42,203 nucleotides of DNA from Thalassolituus sp. (lineage in GTDB: Bacteria; Pseudomonadota; Gammaproteobacteria; Pseudomonadales; Oceanobacteraceae): NCBI GenBank assembly GCA_006212115.1, contig PDUK01000021.1, positions 1 through 42,203 on the forward strand, read 5' to 3'. Positions within the stretch are counted from its first letter, which is position 1. Each line of letters starts with the position of its first letter. Position numbers and translations under genes: made by a program. The notes under the pieces were generated by a model. That model was not told where the DNA came from, did not search any database, and saw nothing but the letters and a program-made list of their open reading frames with translations. Positions 7,354 to 15,477 of the stretch are shown in pieces.

Positions 7354-8702
7354 GCCCCGGCATCGTCCTCTGGGGGTTTGCGGATCTGAACGAAGATTTC
7401 GTGCCCCTCGAACTGACGCATCAGCCCCTGCAGTTTAGCGACATGCCGCTCGGTGAGTTGCGTCCCTGACGATAAAAGTACCGCCCCGCCTGGGCTGACC
7501 AGATTACCCGCGAGTATCATGCCTTCTTTTACATCCGCAATATTGAGACGCTCACGGCTGGATATGGCCTGGCCCTCGTAGTTCTCCAAAGTCTCCTCAA
7601 AGATGTCCACCAGCTCGCGATCGTATCGCTGACCTGCCAGCTTCAGAAGATAGACCCGTGCATCCTTCTCAGTGAGTGGTTCACCAAGGAAGTTGCTCTC
7701 GCGCTGCAATTCGGCGTAATCACAGACAATCCGCAGAATCCGTGACGGCTTAGGAATCGCATCACCCGCAAGACGGTCGGGAAAACCTTTGCCGTTGTAC
7801 AGCTCCATGTGTGAGCGAATGATATTAGCGGCGTTCTGAAGTGGCTCCAGTAGCATCATGGCAGTCTGGCCATTTATGGTGAAACGCGCATATTCAGACT
7901 TCTCGGCATTGCTCATTTGTGGGATGGCTTTCATCAGAACCGAATCCGACAGGGACATCTTGCCAAGGTTTCGCAGTAAGGCCGCGTAGTAAGTATCGTT
8001 GATCTGCGCTTCATCCAGCCCAACATTCTTGGCGAAGGTTTTCACCAGTTCGGCAAAACGTTCGGTCGAGCCCTTGTCCTCAGCCATACGATCTTCCATC
8101 GTACCGACCAGAATATGCACCATGGCATCAAATTCATGACGCAGATTTTTGTAGGCGTCCTGTAGTTTCGCCTCGGCCTCACCCACTGCATCCGATGAGG
8201 CTTCGTACTTGGCCTGAAGCTCACGATTGAGGCGCTCAAGCTCCTCGTTTTGAGAAACAATATGGGCACTCAGTCGTTGATTCGCGGATTTCAGTTCTTT
8301 CGACTCAAGAGCCTCGGCCACCATGTCGCGTAACTGGTCGTTGTCCCAAGGCTTGGAAATGTAGCGGTAGATATTACCTTCATTCACGGCTTTGATGGCT
8401 GAGTCCAGGTCAGAGTAGCCCGTCAGCAGAACCCGTATCATCGCTGGGTACTTTTCGAAGCAGGTTTTCAGTAACTCAGCGCCAGACATCCCCGGCATAC
8501 GCATGTCGGAGATGATCATATCGAATGAGTCATCTTCCAGAATCGTCAGGGCTTCGTCACCACCATTGGCCAACACGACATCGTAGTGGCGATAGAATAA
8601 GCGCTTCAGCGCCTGCAAGACGCCTTGCTCATCGTCGACCAGCAGTAACCGGCCATTCTTTTCCCGGCCTGTGGGCTCAATCGGCATTGTCTTTGTCTCC
8701 AT
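7350..8702 (-). CDS. response regulator with degenerate HD-GYP-like output domain
   Basis: The 450-residue protein has an N-terminal receiver domain (about 17-135) with the acidic pair Asp23-Asp24, phosphoacceptor Asp66, Thr94 and Lys117, all intact. A coiled-coil linker (about 140-190) leads to a domain laid out like RpfG-type HD-GYP c-di-GMP phosphodiesterases. Here the usual HDIGK is RNLGK (Arg244-Asn245) and the HHE-x-x-DGxGYP block is HMELYNGKGFP (298-308). The metal-binding His-Asp pair is gone, so phosphodiesterase activity is unlikely; a signalling or binding role is inferred. About 70 extra residues follow. The annotated ATG at 8702 overlaps the kinase gene by 26 bases; an ATG at 8687 is an alternative. 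The overlap with the kinase strongly suggests a cognate pair. Confidence 0.88.
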   Translation of the reverse strand: METKTMPIEPTGREKNGRLLLVDDEQGVLQALKRLFYRHYDVVLANGGDEALTILEDDSFDMIISDMRMPGMSGAELLKTCFEKYPAMIRVLLTGYSDLDSAIKAVNEGNIYRYISKPWDNDQLRDMVAEALESKELKSANQRLSAHIVSQNEELERLNRELQAKYEASSDAVGEAEAKLQDAYKNLRHEFDAMVHILVGTMEDRMAEDKGSTERFAELVKTFAKNVGLDEAQINDTYYAALLRNLGKMSLSDSVLMKAIPQMSNAEKSEYARFTINGQTAMMLLEPLQNAANIIRSHMELYNGKGFPDRLAGDAIPKPSRILRIVCDYAELQRESNFLGEPLTEKDARVYLLKLAGQRYDRELVDIFEETLENYEGQAISSRERLNIADVKEGMILAGNLVSPGGAVLLSSGTQLTERHVAKLQGLMRQFEGHEIFVQIRKPPEDDAGA

Positions 8703-9675
8703 TACGAACGGGAAGCGCCAGGGTAAATCGCGCTCCCTCTCCGGGGCGTGAATCCACTGTTATCGAACCCTGATGCTCTTCAATTAATTTGTAGCACAAC
8801 GCCAGCCCTATGCCCGCTCCTTTGCCCTCTGCTCTCGTTGTAAAGAAGGGCTCAAATATGCGTGCCTGAACATCACTGGACATGCCACAGCCGTCATCGG
8901 CTATTTCAGTATAGAAGATATCCGCTGTTTGATACTGACGAAGAGATAAACGCCCCGGTTTGTCGCTCAGCGCATGCAACCCATTGATCAGCATGTTCAT
9001 AACAACCTGAGCAAATCGGGGAGGATGACAGAGCATCTGAGGGGGCTGGATCAACTCTACGTCCAGCTGCACATCATCAGGAAGGCGAGTGCGTACTATG
9101 TCTATCACGGCACTGATATTGGCGTTCACATCACCCAGTTGCAGCTCTACCGGAGTAGATCGACTGAGAGCCTGCATATCGTTGATCACCCGCTCGATAT
9201 GATGAATACCCTGCAAGCAGTCATTCACGCGGGCCGGGGCTGCATCACAGGTGTCAGCAATGGCCAGACTCTGGTACGCCATAAGCGCTTTCTGATAGAA
9301 GGGGTTTCGTATCTCGAGGTGGTCTGAAGCGCTGTCCAACACCTCTATAAAGGCATTGTAGGCCTCAATGTCGTCGGCCAGTCCACTCAGGTTACTGCTG
9401 ACATAGGCAAGGGGGTTGTTAATTTCATGCCCTACTCCGGCTGCCGCATCCCCCAGGGTGGCCAGCTGCTGTTCTTTCTGAATATCAGCGATCTGCTTTT
9501 GGTTGCTCCACCTTTGGCTCCAAACTGATACCAGCCAGACGACAACGGCTGCGACCAGCACCAAAAGTGCAGTTTTAAAGGGGGTTATAGGCTGCGCCAT
9601 AACGGCAATGCCATACGCGCTGAGCGATAGCAGCAACATAGCAACGACAACAGGAAGCTGACGGCGCAGTGGCAT
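8677..9675 (-). CDS. membrane sensor histidine kinase
   Basis: This 332-residue kinase has two N-terminal membrane helices (about 7-27 and 33-52) with only a very short periplasmic loop, so it probably senses the membrane or a partner protein rather than a soluble ligand. The H-box GVGHEINNPLAYVSSNL puts the phosphorylated histidine at residue 83. The ATPase domain has the N-box (QVVMNMLINGLHAL), the DDGCGM block, FFTTRAEGKGAGIGL and the final GEGARFTLALP. The NPLAYV type of H-box is typical of kinases without a separate HAMP or PAS domain. Its 3' end overlaps the response-regulator gene. A palindrome directly in front of the ribosome site (9685-9706) may control translation. Confidence 0.93.
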   Translation of the reverse strand: MPLRRQLPVVVAMLLLSLSAYGIAVMAQPITPFKTALLVLVAAVVVWLVSVWSQRWSNQKQIADIQKEQQLATLGDAAAGVGHEINNPLAYVSSNLSGLADDIEAYNAFIEVLDSASDHLEIRNPFYQKALMAYQSLAIADTCDAAPARVNDCLQGIHHIERVINDMQALSRSTPVELQLGDVNANISAVIDIVRTRLPDDVQLDVELIQPPQMLCHPPRFAQVVMNMLINGLHALSDKPGRLSLRQYQTADIFYTEIADDGCGMSSDVQARIFEPFFTTRAEGKGAGIGLALCYKLIEEHQGSITVDSRPGEGARFTLALPVRNGDKDNAD

Positions 9676-9684
9676 GAACTACTC

Positions 9685-9706
9685 CTGAACAGAATCACTT
9701 GTTCAG
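9685..9706. promoter_or_regulatory. palindrome at the kinase ribosome site
   Basis: CTGAACA at 9685-9691 and TGTTCAG at 9700-9706 form a perfect 7-bp inverted repeat with an 8-bp spacer. On the kinase mRNA the second arm runs into the Shine-Dalgarno (CAGGAG), 10 nt before the ATG at 9675. It could be an operator for the response regulator or another protein, or an RNA hairpin that limits ribosome access. It does not match the LexA box, which is CTGT-N8-ACAG. Confidence 0.45.
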
Positions 9707-9832
9707 TAAAGCAGCCCCTGTGCGGCCTGCCCGGTGTTGTGAGCAGATAATGAGTGACTTATCAGACAGTTACGGCGCAACTGCTTGTAGGGAAGCTCAC
9801 CCGGTCGCTGTTTACGCAGCTCTTAACATCTA

Positions 9833-11701
9833 TCAGGCTGGAAAGTGACGGCGGACAGCCGCCAGAATGGCCGTCTCGTCAATACCGGAGGTAATATGCT
9901 GCTGAGTGGGAGTGTCGTGATCCACGTATACATCAGGTATACCAAGCGTCTCGACACGCGTCGTCAGACCTTGAGCGGCCAACGATTCCAGTACAGCAGA
10001 ACCTGCACCACCCATACGGGCATTTTCTTCGACTGTAATCAGCAGGTCGTGGTTCTGAGCCAGTTCACTGACGAGTGCGTCGTCCATTGGTTTAACGAAG
10101 CGCATATCCGCGACCGTCGCATCCACCATATCTGCAACCTTCAGCGCCGCCTGCAACGGAGCACCGAACGCCAGAATGGCTACTTTACCGGCAGCCGACT
10201 CTCGGCGAACAATGCCTTTGCCCATCGGTAGCGTTGTCAGCGGTGCATCAATGGCCGCTCCGGTACCGCTCCCTCTTGGGTAACGCACCGCGGCTGGCCC
10301 CGGATGTTGATAACCCGTGTTCAGCATCTGTCGACACTCATCTTCGTCTGATGGGGTCATGATCACCATATTTGGGATACAACGCAGGTAGCTCAGGTCG
10401 TAGGCACCATGGTGCGTTGGGCCGTCTTCGCCCACTAGCCCTGCACGGTCAATCGCAAACAGCACATCGAGGTCCTGCAGTGCCACATCGTGAATCAGTT
10501 GGTCGTATGCGCGCTGTAAAAAGGTCGAGTAAATTGCCACGACAGGTTTCATGCCTTCGCATGCCATACCCGCAGCGACGGTCACAGAGTGCTGCTCGGC
10601 AATGGCGACATCAAAGTAACGATCTGGGTATTCCTGTGAGAAGCGCACAAGATCCGAGCCCTCGCGCATCGCTGGGGTAATTCCCATCAAGCGCTCGTCT
10701 TGCGCAGCCACATCGCACAACCAACGGCCAAATACATTCGAGTACGTGGGCTTTTTCACCCCGGAAGAGGCAGCCGCAACAGGCTTAAGCGCGTGATACT
10801 TAATCGGCTCTTGCTCGGCTGGCGTAAAGCCTTTGCCCTTTTGCGTTACCAGGTGCAGGAAGCGCGGGCCCGACAGTTTTTTCAGGTTTTCAAGCGTGGC
10901 CACCAGCTCATGGATATCATGACCATCCACAGGACCGTAATAGTTGAAACCGAGTTCTTCAAACAAAGTGCCCGGTGCCACCATGCCCTTCATATGCTCT
11001 TCGGTACGCTTGGCAAATTCCCATGCCACGGGGATGTTCTCGAGAACTCGCTTGCCACCTTCGCGCATGGCCGAATAGGTCTGGCTCGACCAGATACGCG
11101 TGAAATACTTGTTGAGAGCACCAACGTTGTTCGAAATAGACATGTCATTGTCGTTAAGGATGACAAGCATGTCGGCTTTCTCATGGCCCGCGTGATTCAA
11201 TGCCTCAAACGCCATACCAGCACTCATCGCGCCATCACCAATCACAGCAACGCTTTTATGAGGCAACCCTTTTTGACGAAACCCGAGGGCCATACCGAGC
11301 GCGGCACTGATTGAGGTACTGGAGTGGCCAACACCAAACGTGTCGTACTCACTCTCACTGCGCAGCGGAAAGGCGGCTGGGCCTTCAGCTGTCCGGATTT
11401 TAGGTAGCTGTTCGCGGCGTCCAGTCAGAATTTTATGAGGATAAGCCTGATGGCCTACGTCCCAGACAATACGGTCATCCGGGGTATCAAATACATGATG
11501 CAGAGCAACGGTAAGCTCGACAACACCAAGCCCCGCACCAAAGTGTCCACCCGATTGGCCAACACTGTAGATAAGGAATTCCCGCAACTCCTTGCACAGT
11601 GGCTGGAGCTGAGCGGCACTCAGGTTACGCAGGTCTGCCGGGGATTCGATCTGATCCAGCAGGGGCGTGTCTGGTCTGTGCTTAGGAATTTCTGTAAACA
11701 T
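9833..11701 (-). CDS. dxs: 1-deoxy-D-xylulose-5-phosphate synthase
   Basis: Dxs condenses pyruvate with glyceraldehyde 3-phosphate using thiamine diphosphate, the entry step of the MEP isoprenoid pathway and also a supply for thiamine and pyridoxal synthesis. The 622-residue protein has the normal length. It carries the [21 protein letters not shown] block (His53), [18 protein letters not shown], the thiamine-binding [18 protein letters not shown] segment (155 onward), the [15 protein letters not shown] block with the catalytic glutamate, and the C-terminal transketolase domain. It is the last gene of xseB-ispA-dxs. A hairpin after ispA, 90 bp before dxs, may reduce read-through. Confidence 0.98.
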   Translation of the reverse strand: MFTEIPKHRPDTPLLDQIESPADLRNLSAAQLQPLCKELREFLIYSVGQSGGHFGAGLGVVELTVALHHVFDTPDDRIVWDVGHQAYPHKILTGRREQLPKIRTAEGPAAFPLRSESEYDTFGVGHSSTSISAALGMALGFRQKGLPHKSVAVIGDGAMSAGMAFEALNHAGHEKADMLVILNDNDMSISNNVGALNKYFTRIWSSQTYSAMREGGKRVLENIPVAWEFAKRTEEHMKGMVAPGTLFEELGFNYYGPVDGHDIHELVATLENLKKLSGPRFLHLVTQKGKGFTPAEQEPIKYHALKPVAAASSGVKKPTYSNVFGRWLCDVAAQDERLMGITPAMREGSDLVRFSQEYPDRYFDVAIAEQHSVTVAAGMACEGMKPVVAIYSTFLQRAYDQLIHDVALQDLDVLFAIDRAGLVGEDGPTHHGAYDLSYLRCIPNMVIMTPSDEDECRQMLNTGYQHPGPAAVRYPRGSGTGAAIDAPLTTLPMGKGIVRRESAAGKVAILAFGAPLQAALKVADMVDATVADMRFVKPMDDALVSELAQNHDLLITVEENARMGGAGSAVLESLAAQGLTTRVETLGIPDVYVDHDTPTQQHITSGIDETAILAAVRRHFPA

Positions 11702-11786
11702 CTGAAGGAACGGTATCCGTTAGTGCACCGGCTGGGCCGAAAGATAAAGGCGCACATTCTACCGGCTGAGAGGCAAGATGAGTAGT

Positions 11787-11813
11787 CAAAACTCCCCTGC
11801 CCGGCAGGAGAGT
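11787..11813 (-). terminator. possible attenuating hairpin between ispA and dxs
   Basis: ACTCCCCTGC at 11791-11800 and GCAGGAGAGT at 11804-11813 pair over 10 bp with one mismatch and a 3-nt loop, 10 nt after the ispA stop. In the minus-strand RNA only four U residues follow the stem. A weak terminator or attenuator that lowers dxs relative to ispA is plausible, as is an RNA-processing or stabilising hairpin. Confidence 0.4.
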
Positions 11814-11822
11814 CTGCGCGAG

Positions 11823-12695
11823 TTAGTGATCGCGTGTGATGATGTAACGCGCGAGTGCTTCCAGTGTAGACGTATCACCGGGCAACCCAGACAAAGAGGT
11901 AACGGCCTCTTCAACCAGATCAGCCGCTTTCTTGCGCGCGCCCTCAAGCCCCAGAAGCGCAGGGTACGTTGGCTTATTCAACGCTTCGTCTGCTCCCTGC
12001 TGTTTACCCAGTACCGCGGTATCGCCTTCAATATCCAGAATGTCATCCTGAACCTGAAATGCCAGTCCAACTGCCCGCGCGTAGGTATCCAGCTCTTTGA
12101 TGGTCTGCGGGTCAGATGCAGCGGCACAGATTGCCCCCATCTGAACGGCCACACGAATCAATGCGCCCGTCTTATGCAGATGCATGCGTTCAAGTTGCTC
12201 AAGAGTGAGCTCTTTGCCGACATGTAGAATATCAATGGCCTGACCACCGACCATTCCTGCGCTGCCAGCCGCACGCCCAAGCACAGTAATGAGCTCAAGG
12301 CGCTGCTGAGGTGATATTTCCTGCGCTGCTGCAAGCACCTCATACGCGCCGTTAAGCAGTGCGTCACCAGCAAGAATGGCGGTTGCCTCATCAAACGCAA
12401 TATGACAGGTTGGCTTGCCACGACGTAGATCGTCATCGTCCATAGCAGGCAGATCATCGTGTACGAGGCTGTAACTATGAATCATCTCGAGAGCGACCGC
12501 GGCGCTGTCAGCCAACGCCTGCGGAGCATTCAACGCATCCATCGTCGCGTAGATAAGAAACGGCCGCAGACGCTTGCCACCGTTCATCAATGCGTAGTGC
12601 ATGGCCTCGGCGAGACGGGCATCCGCAACATCCAGAGCCGCCAGACGTTGCTCGGCTAGTTTGGCGATTCTCTCTTGTACAGGCTGCAGGTTCAT
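11823..12695 (-). CDS. ispA: farnesyl diphosphate synthase
   Basis: IspA adds two isopentenyl units to dimethylallyl diphosphate to make geranyl and then farnesyl diphosphate, the precursor for quinones and undecaprenol. The 290-residue protein has the first Asp-rich motif [14 protein letters not shown] (Asp80, Asp81, Asp86; the DDx4D form of bacterial short-chain synthases) and the second, DDILD (217-221). GGKRLRP (39-45) and the KTGALI block are also present. Its ATG overlaps the xseB stop as ATGA, so translation is probably coupled. This xseB-ispA-dxs order is usual in gammaproteobacteria. Confidence 0.97.
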   Translation of the reverse strand: MNLQPVQERIAKLAEQRLAALDVADARLAEAMHYALMNGGKRLRPFLIYATMDALNAPQALADSAAVALEMIHSYSLVHDDLPAMDDDDLRRGKPTCHIAFDEATAILAGDALLNGAYEVLAAAQEISPQQRLELITVLGRAAGSAGMVGGQAIDILHVGKELTLEQLERMHLHKTGALIRVAVQMGAICAAASDPQTIKELDTYARAVGLAFQVQDDILDIEGDTAVLGKQQGADEALNKPTYPALLGLEGARKKAADLVEEAVTSLSGLPGDTSTLEALARYIITRDH

Positions 12696-12952
12696 TCCTG
12701 CGGCTCTCCGCCGTGAAACGGTTGCGCATCACTTTGCCCATTTCGCTCCATCAGCAACTGTACACGCTGCTCAGCCGCCGTCAGTGCCTGCTGACATTGT
12801 CTGGTCAGACCGATGCCCTGCTCAAACGCTGCCAGGCTATCTTCGAGGGTCAGTTCGCCACCTTCCATACGGGTAACGAGAGCTTCAAGCTCAGCAAGCG
12901 CCGACTCAAATCCAAACGCGGGTGCTTTTTCAGAGGGGGTTTTATCAGACAT
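12692..12952 (-). CDS. xseB: exodeoxyribonuclease VII small subunit
   Basis: XseB is the small helical subunit that binds in several copies to XseA and forms exonuclease VII, which degrades single-stranded DNA. The 86-residue protein has the family core [43 protein letters not shown], a two-helix hairpin, with a short basic/acidic tail. It is a full-length member (E. coli XseB has 80 residues). The ATG at 12952 follows a GGAG site with 6-nt spacing. xseA is not in this window. It is the first gene of the xseB-ispA-dxs unit. Confidence 0.95.
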   Translation of the reverse strand: MSDKTPSEKAPAFGFESALAELEALVTRMEGGELTLEDSLAAFEQGIGLTRQCQQALTAAEQRVQLLMERNGQSDAQPFHGGEPQE

Positions 12953-12976
12953 AGTTACTCCAGTCGTAGGGGGCGA

Positions 12977-13005
12977 ACACTAAACCCAAGCCTCGGGTGG
13001 GTCAA
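12977..13005 (-). promoter_or_regulatory. sigma-70 promoter for xseB-ispA-dxs
   Basis: On the minus strand TTGACC (plus 13000-13005) and TAGTGT (plus 12977-12982) are separated by exactly 17 bp. The -35 box matches five of six consensus bases; the -10 box is weaker. Transcription would start near 12970, about 18 nt before the xseB ATG. It overlaps the T-tailed inverted repeat at 12988-13020. Confidence 0.5.
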
Positions 13006-13020
13006 CTCAGGCTTTTTTTT
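12988..13020 (+). terminator. inverted repeat with T-tract upstream of pomA
   Basis: AAGCCT at 12988-12993 and AGGCTT at 13009-13014 form a perfect 6-bp stem with a 15-nt loop, and a run of eight T follows (13013-13020). It has the layout of a plus-strand intrinsic terminator, yet no plus-strand gene ends nearby. It may stop antisense transcripts of xseB, act in a pomA leader, or simply be a bipartite operator for the divergent promoters. Confidence 0.4.
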
Positions 13021-13095
13021 ACTTCTGACAGGAAGAACCGCAGGAAGCGTCTAAACTCATGTACATAAGATACCTCTTTATGGAAAGGAGTGGGT

Positions 13096-13854
13096 GTGGA
13101 TCTCGCGTCTCTAGTTGGCCTCGTCGGCGCGTTCGGTATTGTTATCTTCGCCATGATTCTCGGTGGCGACATCACTATGTTTGTGAACGTACCGTCGCTG
13201 TTGATTGTTATCGTCGGAAGTTTGTTTGCGGTCATGATGAAATTCGAGCTGGGCCAGTTTCTGGGTGCAGCAAAAGTCGCAGGCAAGGCATTTTCATTCA
13301 AACTGATTAAGCCAGAAGACCTGATTGGTGAAATTGTCGAACTTGCGGGGCTCGCCCGGAAAGGCGGCCTGCTCTCGCTAGAGGGCAAGGAAGTCAGCGA
13401 CGAATTTCTCGGCAAAGGCATTCAACTTCTGGTGGATGGCCACGATCCTGACGTCGTGAAAGCCCTGCTCAGCAAAGAAATGAAGCTGGCCAGCGAGCGC
13501 CACGACACCGGCGTTACCATTTTCAAATCCTTAGGCGACGTGGCCCCGGCGATGGGGATGATCGGTACTCTTATCGGTCTGGTTGCCATGCTGGCAAACA
13601 TGGATGACCCAAAGGCCATTGGTCCTGCGATGGCGGTCGCACTCCTGACCACGCTTTATGGCGCCATGGTGGCCACCATGCTGTCTCTGCCGATGGCAGA
13701 CAAGCTCAGCCTCAGGAAGGACGAAGAAGATCGATTGAAGTCGATGATCATCGACGCTCTGCTCGCCATTCAGAATGGTCAGAACCCGCGAGTGATCGAG
13801 TCCATGCTGCAAGCCTACATACAGGAAGGCAAACGTGTAGCGGCAAGCGAGTAA
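13096..13854 (+). CDS. pomA: sodium-type flagellar stator protein PomA (MotA family)
   Basis: PomA is the four-helix inner-membrane subunit of the flagellar stator. With PomB it carries sodium ions and pushes on the rotor protein FliG. The sequence follows Vibrio PomA closely: DLASLVGLVGAFGIV, KFELGQFLGAAKVAGKAFSFK, LLVDGHDPDVV, GDVAPAMGMIGTLIGLVAMLANMDDPKAIGPAMAVALLTTLYGA and the C-terminal QNPRVIESMLQ. I place the start at the GTG at 13096. It lies 5 nt after AAAGGAG (13084-13090) and matches the PomA N-terminus. An in-frame GTG at 13090 overlaps the ribosome site itself. The protein has 252 residues, normal for the family. pomB follows after 6 bp. Confidence 0.95.
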   Translation: MDLASLVGLVGAFGIVIFAMILGGDITMFVNVPSLLIVIVGSLFAVMMKFELGQFLGAAKVAGKAFSFKLIKPEDLIGEIVELAGLARKGGLLSLEGKEVSDEFLGKGIQLLVDGHDPDVVKALLSKEMKLASERHDTGVTIFKSLGDVAPAMGMIGTLIGLVAMLANMDDPKAIGPAMAVALLTTLYGAMVATMLSLPMADKLSLRKDEEDRLKSMIIDALLAIQNGQNPRVIESMLQAYIQEGKRVAASE

Positions 13855-13860
13855 CAGGTC

Positions 13861-14838
13861 ATGGCAGAAGAAGAACAGGAATGTCCACCCTGTCCCGATG
13901 GGATACCCGGCTGGGTAATGACCTTTGCCGACCTGATGTCGCTGCTGATGTGCTTTTTCGTACTGCTGCTGTCGTTTTCAGAGATGGACGCACGTAAATT
14001 CAAGCGACTGGCCGGTGAATTGCGCGACGCGTTCGGTGTACAGACGATTGTAAACGCCAGTGAACCACCCAAAGGTACGAGCGTCATTGCCCGGCACTTC
14101 AGCCCCTCTATTCCCGAGCCAACGCCCATTAACGAGGTGCGGCAAAAAACCAGCGACATAACGAAAAGCTCGCTCGAAGTCCTGTGTCAGGATGAAGTCA
14201 CTCAACAGGAGACTCGTCAGGGCGATCAGGGAATGCAAACGCGCGAAGTCGTCGTCCCCCGAGAAGATATAGAAAACAAAAAAAGTGAAGAGATGGCCGT
14301 CGAAATGGCTGCCCAGCTTGAGAATGAGATTGCTCAGGGACAGGTAGAAATCGAGACGGTCGGTAAGAAAATCATTATCCGTATTCAGCAACGTGGAGCC
14401 TTCCGTTCGGGCTCAGATTACATCGAAGATCGATTCCTTCCCGTGATCGATAAGATCCGCGAAATACTGGTCGACATCCCCGGCCGGATCTCGGTCGAAG
14501 GGCATACCGATGATATCCCGCTGAATGGTGGTCCGTACCGTTCAAACTGGGGGTTGTCGACTGCCAGAGCCGTCTCTTTTGCACAAGAATTGTTTATTGC
14601 GCCAGAAATGGATGCCGATCGTTTTCAGGTGGTCGGCCATGCGGACAAGAAGCCATTGGTTCCGAATACAGACGACGAATCCCGAGCACGGAATCGTCGG
14701 GTCGAGATCGTTATCCTTCGTACACACGAGTTTGACGACGATGACACACCAGAAATTACTCCTAGTCAGGAAAGGATAGACGACGCAGTGAATGCTCGTC
14801 CGTCGGACTTTGAGTTAAATCCCAACGAAATTTTCTGA
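13861..14838 (+). CDS. pomB: sodium-type flagellar stator protein PomB (MotB family)
   Basis: PomB is the stator's peptidoglycan-anchored subunit. The 325-residue protein has one membrane helix just after the N-terminus (GWVMTFADLMSLLMCFFVLLLSF). Asp24 is the ion-carrying residue, at the same position as in Vibrio PomB. The following FSEMDARKFKRLAGELRDAFGVQ plug region also matches PomB rather than MotB. A linker leads to a C-terminal OmpA-like domain (about 185-290) with VEGHTDDIPLNGG and NRRVEIVI for peptidoglycan binding. About 40 acidic residues follow. The sodium rather than proton assignment rests on sequence resemblance. It is in one unit with pomA and probably the PilZ gene. Confidence 0.95.
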   Translation: MAEEEQECPPCPDGIPGWVMTFADLMSLLMCFFVLLLSFSEMDARKFKRLAGELRDAFGVQTIVNASEPPKGTSVIARHFSPSIPEPTPINEVRQKTSDITKSSLEVLCQDEVTQQETRQGDQGMQTREVVVPREDIENKKSEEMAVEMAAQLENEIAQGQVEIETVGKKIIIRIQQRGAFRSGSDYIEDRFLPVIDKIREILVDIPGRISVEGHTDDIPLNGGPYRSNWGLSTARAVSFAQELFIAPEMDADRFQVVGHADKKPLVPNTDDESRARNRRVEIVILRTHEFDDDDTPEITPSQERIDDAVNARPSDFELNPNEIF

Positions 14839-14852
14839 TAGGGAGTAAGCAA

Positions 14853-15425
14853 ATGGAAGAAAGACGCCGCTACTTCAGACTGGATGACGAGGTCATTCTG
14901 GATTTTGAGGCCATCTCGCAAGACGAGGTAAAACGTTGGAAGGAACGCCATCAGGATCATATCAATGAGCTGGCTGAGCTTGAGCGCGATATCGCTGGTG
15001 TACTGCATCAGATTCAGTCTCAGAATCCGACCGTGGCGAAAATGTTTGAGCTGCTCAATCAAAAAATGAATTTATTAAATTCACCCGTCAGCCCGGACTC
15101 TAAACCCGAGCTATCCCAAACCGAGGTGCGTACCCGCGTCAACCTGAGCGCCTGTGGCATGGCATTCCATTCGACTGAGCCCATGTCTGAGAGCGATAAC
15201 CTACGCCTGCAAATGCAACTGAAACCATCCAATATTCCTGTCACCCTTATGGGTACGGTTGTCGGGGTTGAGCACACCGCAGACCCAGAAGCGCCCTACC
15301 TTGTTCGGGTCGACTTTGAAGGGCTGAGAGAAGCAGAACAGGAAATCCTGATACACCACCTGTTTCAGTTACAGTCCCGCCGTCTGCGTACGGAGCGCGA
15401 AGCACAGAATGATGCTGCCTGCTGA
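14853..15425 (+). CDS. PilZ-domain protein, probable c-di-GMP receptor
   Basis: PilZ domains bind the second messenger c-di-GMP. This 190-residue protein has the RxxxR motif at its very start (Arg5, Arg9 in EERRRYFRL) and the second motif NLSACG (Asn97, Ser99, Gly102) followed by the usual beta strands (GMAFHS, VTLMGTVVGVE, YLVRVDFEGL) and a C-terminal helix. The two motifs are normally much closer. Here about 70 residues between them (about 20-92) form a predicted helical insertion rich in E, Q and L. A GGGAG site precedes the ATG and the gene begins 14 bp after pomB, so control of motor function by c-di-GMP is likely, though direct stator contact is inference. Confidence 0.88.
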   Translation: MEERRRYFRLDDEVILDFEAISQDEVKRWKERHQDHINELAELERDIAGVLHQIQSQNPTVAKMFELLNQKMNLLNSPVSPDSKPELSQTEVRTRVNLSACGMAFHSTEPMSESDNLRLQMQLKPSNIPVTLMGTVVGVEHTADPEAPYLVRVDFEGLREAEQEILIHHLFQLQSRRLRTEREAQNDAAC

Positions 15426-15440
15426 TAACTAACTATCCTC

Positions 15441-15449
15441 TGGTATGAT
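15441..15449 (+). promoter_or_regulatory. extended -10 promoter of rsmE
   Basis: TGGTATGAT at 15441-15449 fits an extended -10 element very well (TGn plus TATGAT, five of six consensus). No clear -35 box is seen at 17 bp. Transcription would start near 15456, about 22 nt before the rsmE ATG at 15478, which argues against the upstream ATG at 15445 that lies inside the promoter. Confidence 0.5.
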
Positions 15450-15477
15450 GCGGTTTTACCTTTGTGGAACTCGCATC

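Noticed and set aside
9685-9706. LexA (SOS) box at the kinase promoter
   Set aside because: The dyad is CTGAACA-N8-TGTTCAG; LexA boxes in gammaproteobacteria read CTGT-N8-ACAG, so the inner bases do not fit.
10700-11314. 204-codon plus-strand open frame inside dxs
   Set aside because: It is a shadow of the conserved Dxs coding frame, with no ribosome site or similarity that I can see.
13090-13095. GTG at 13090 as the pomA start
   Set aside because: This codon overlaps the AAAGGAG ribosome site. The GTG at 13096 has correct spacing and matches the PomA N-terminus.
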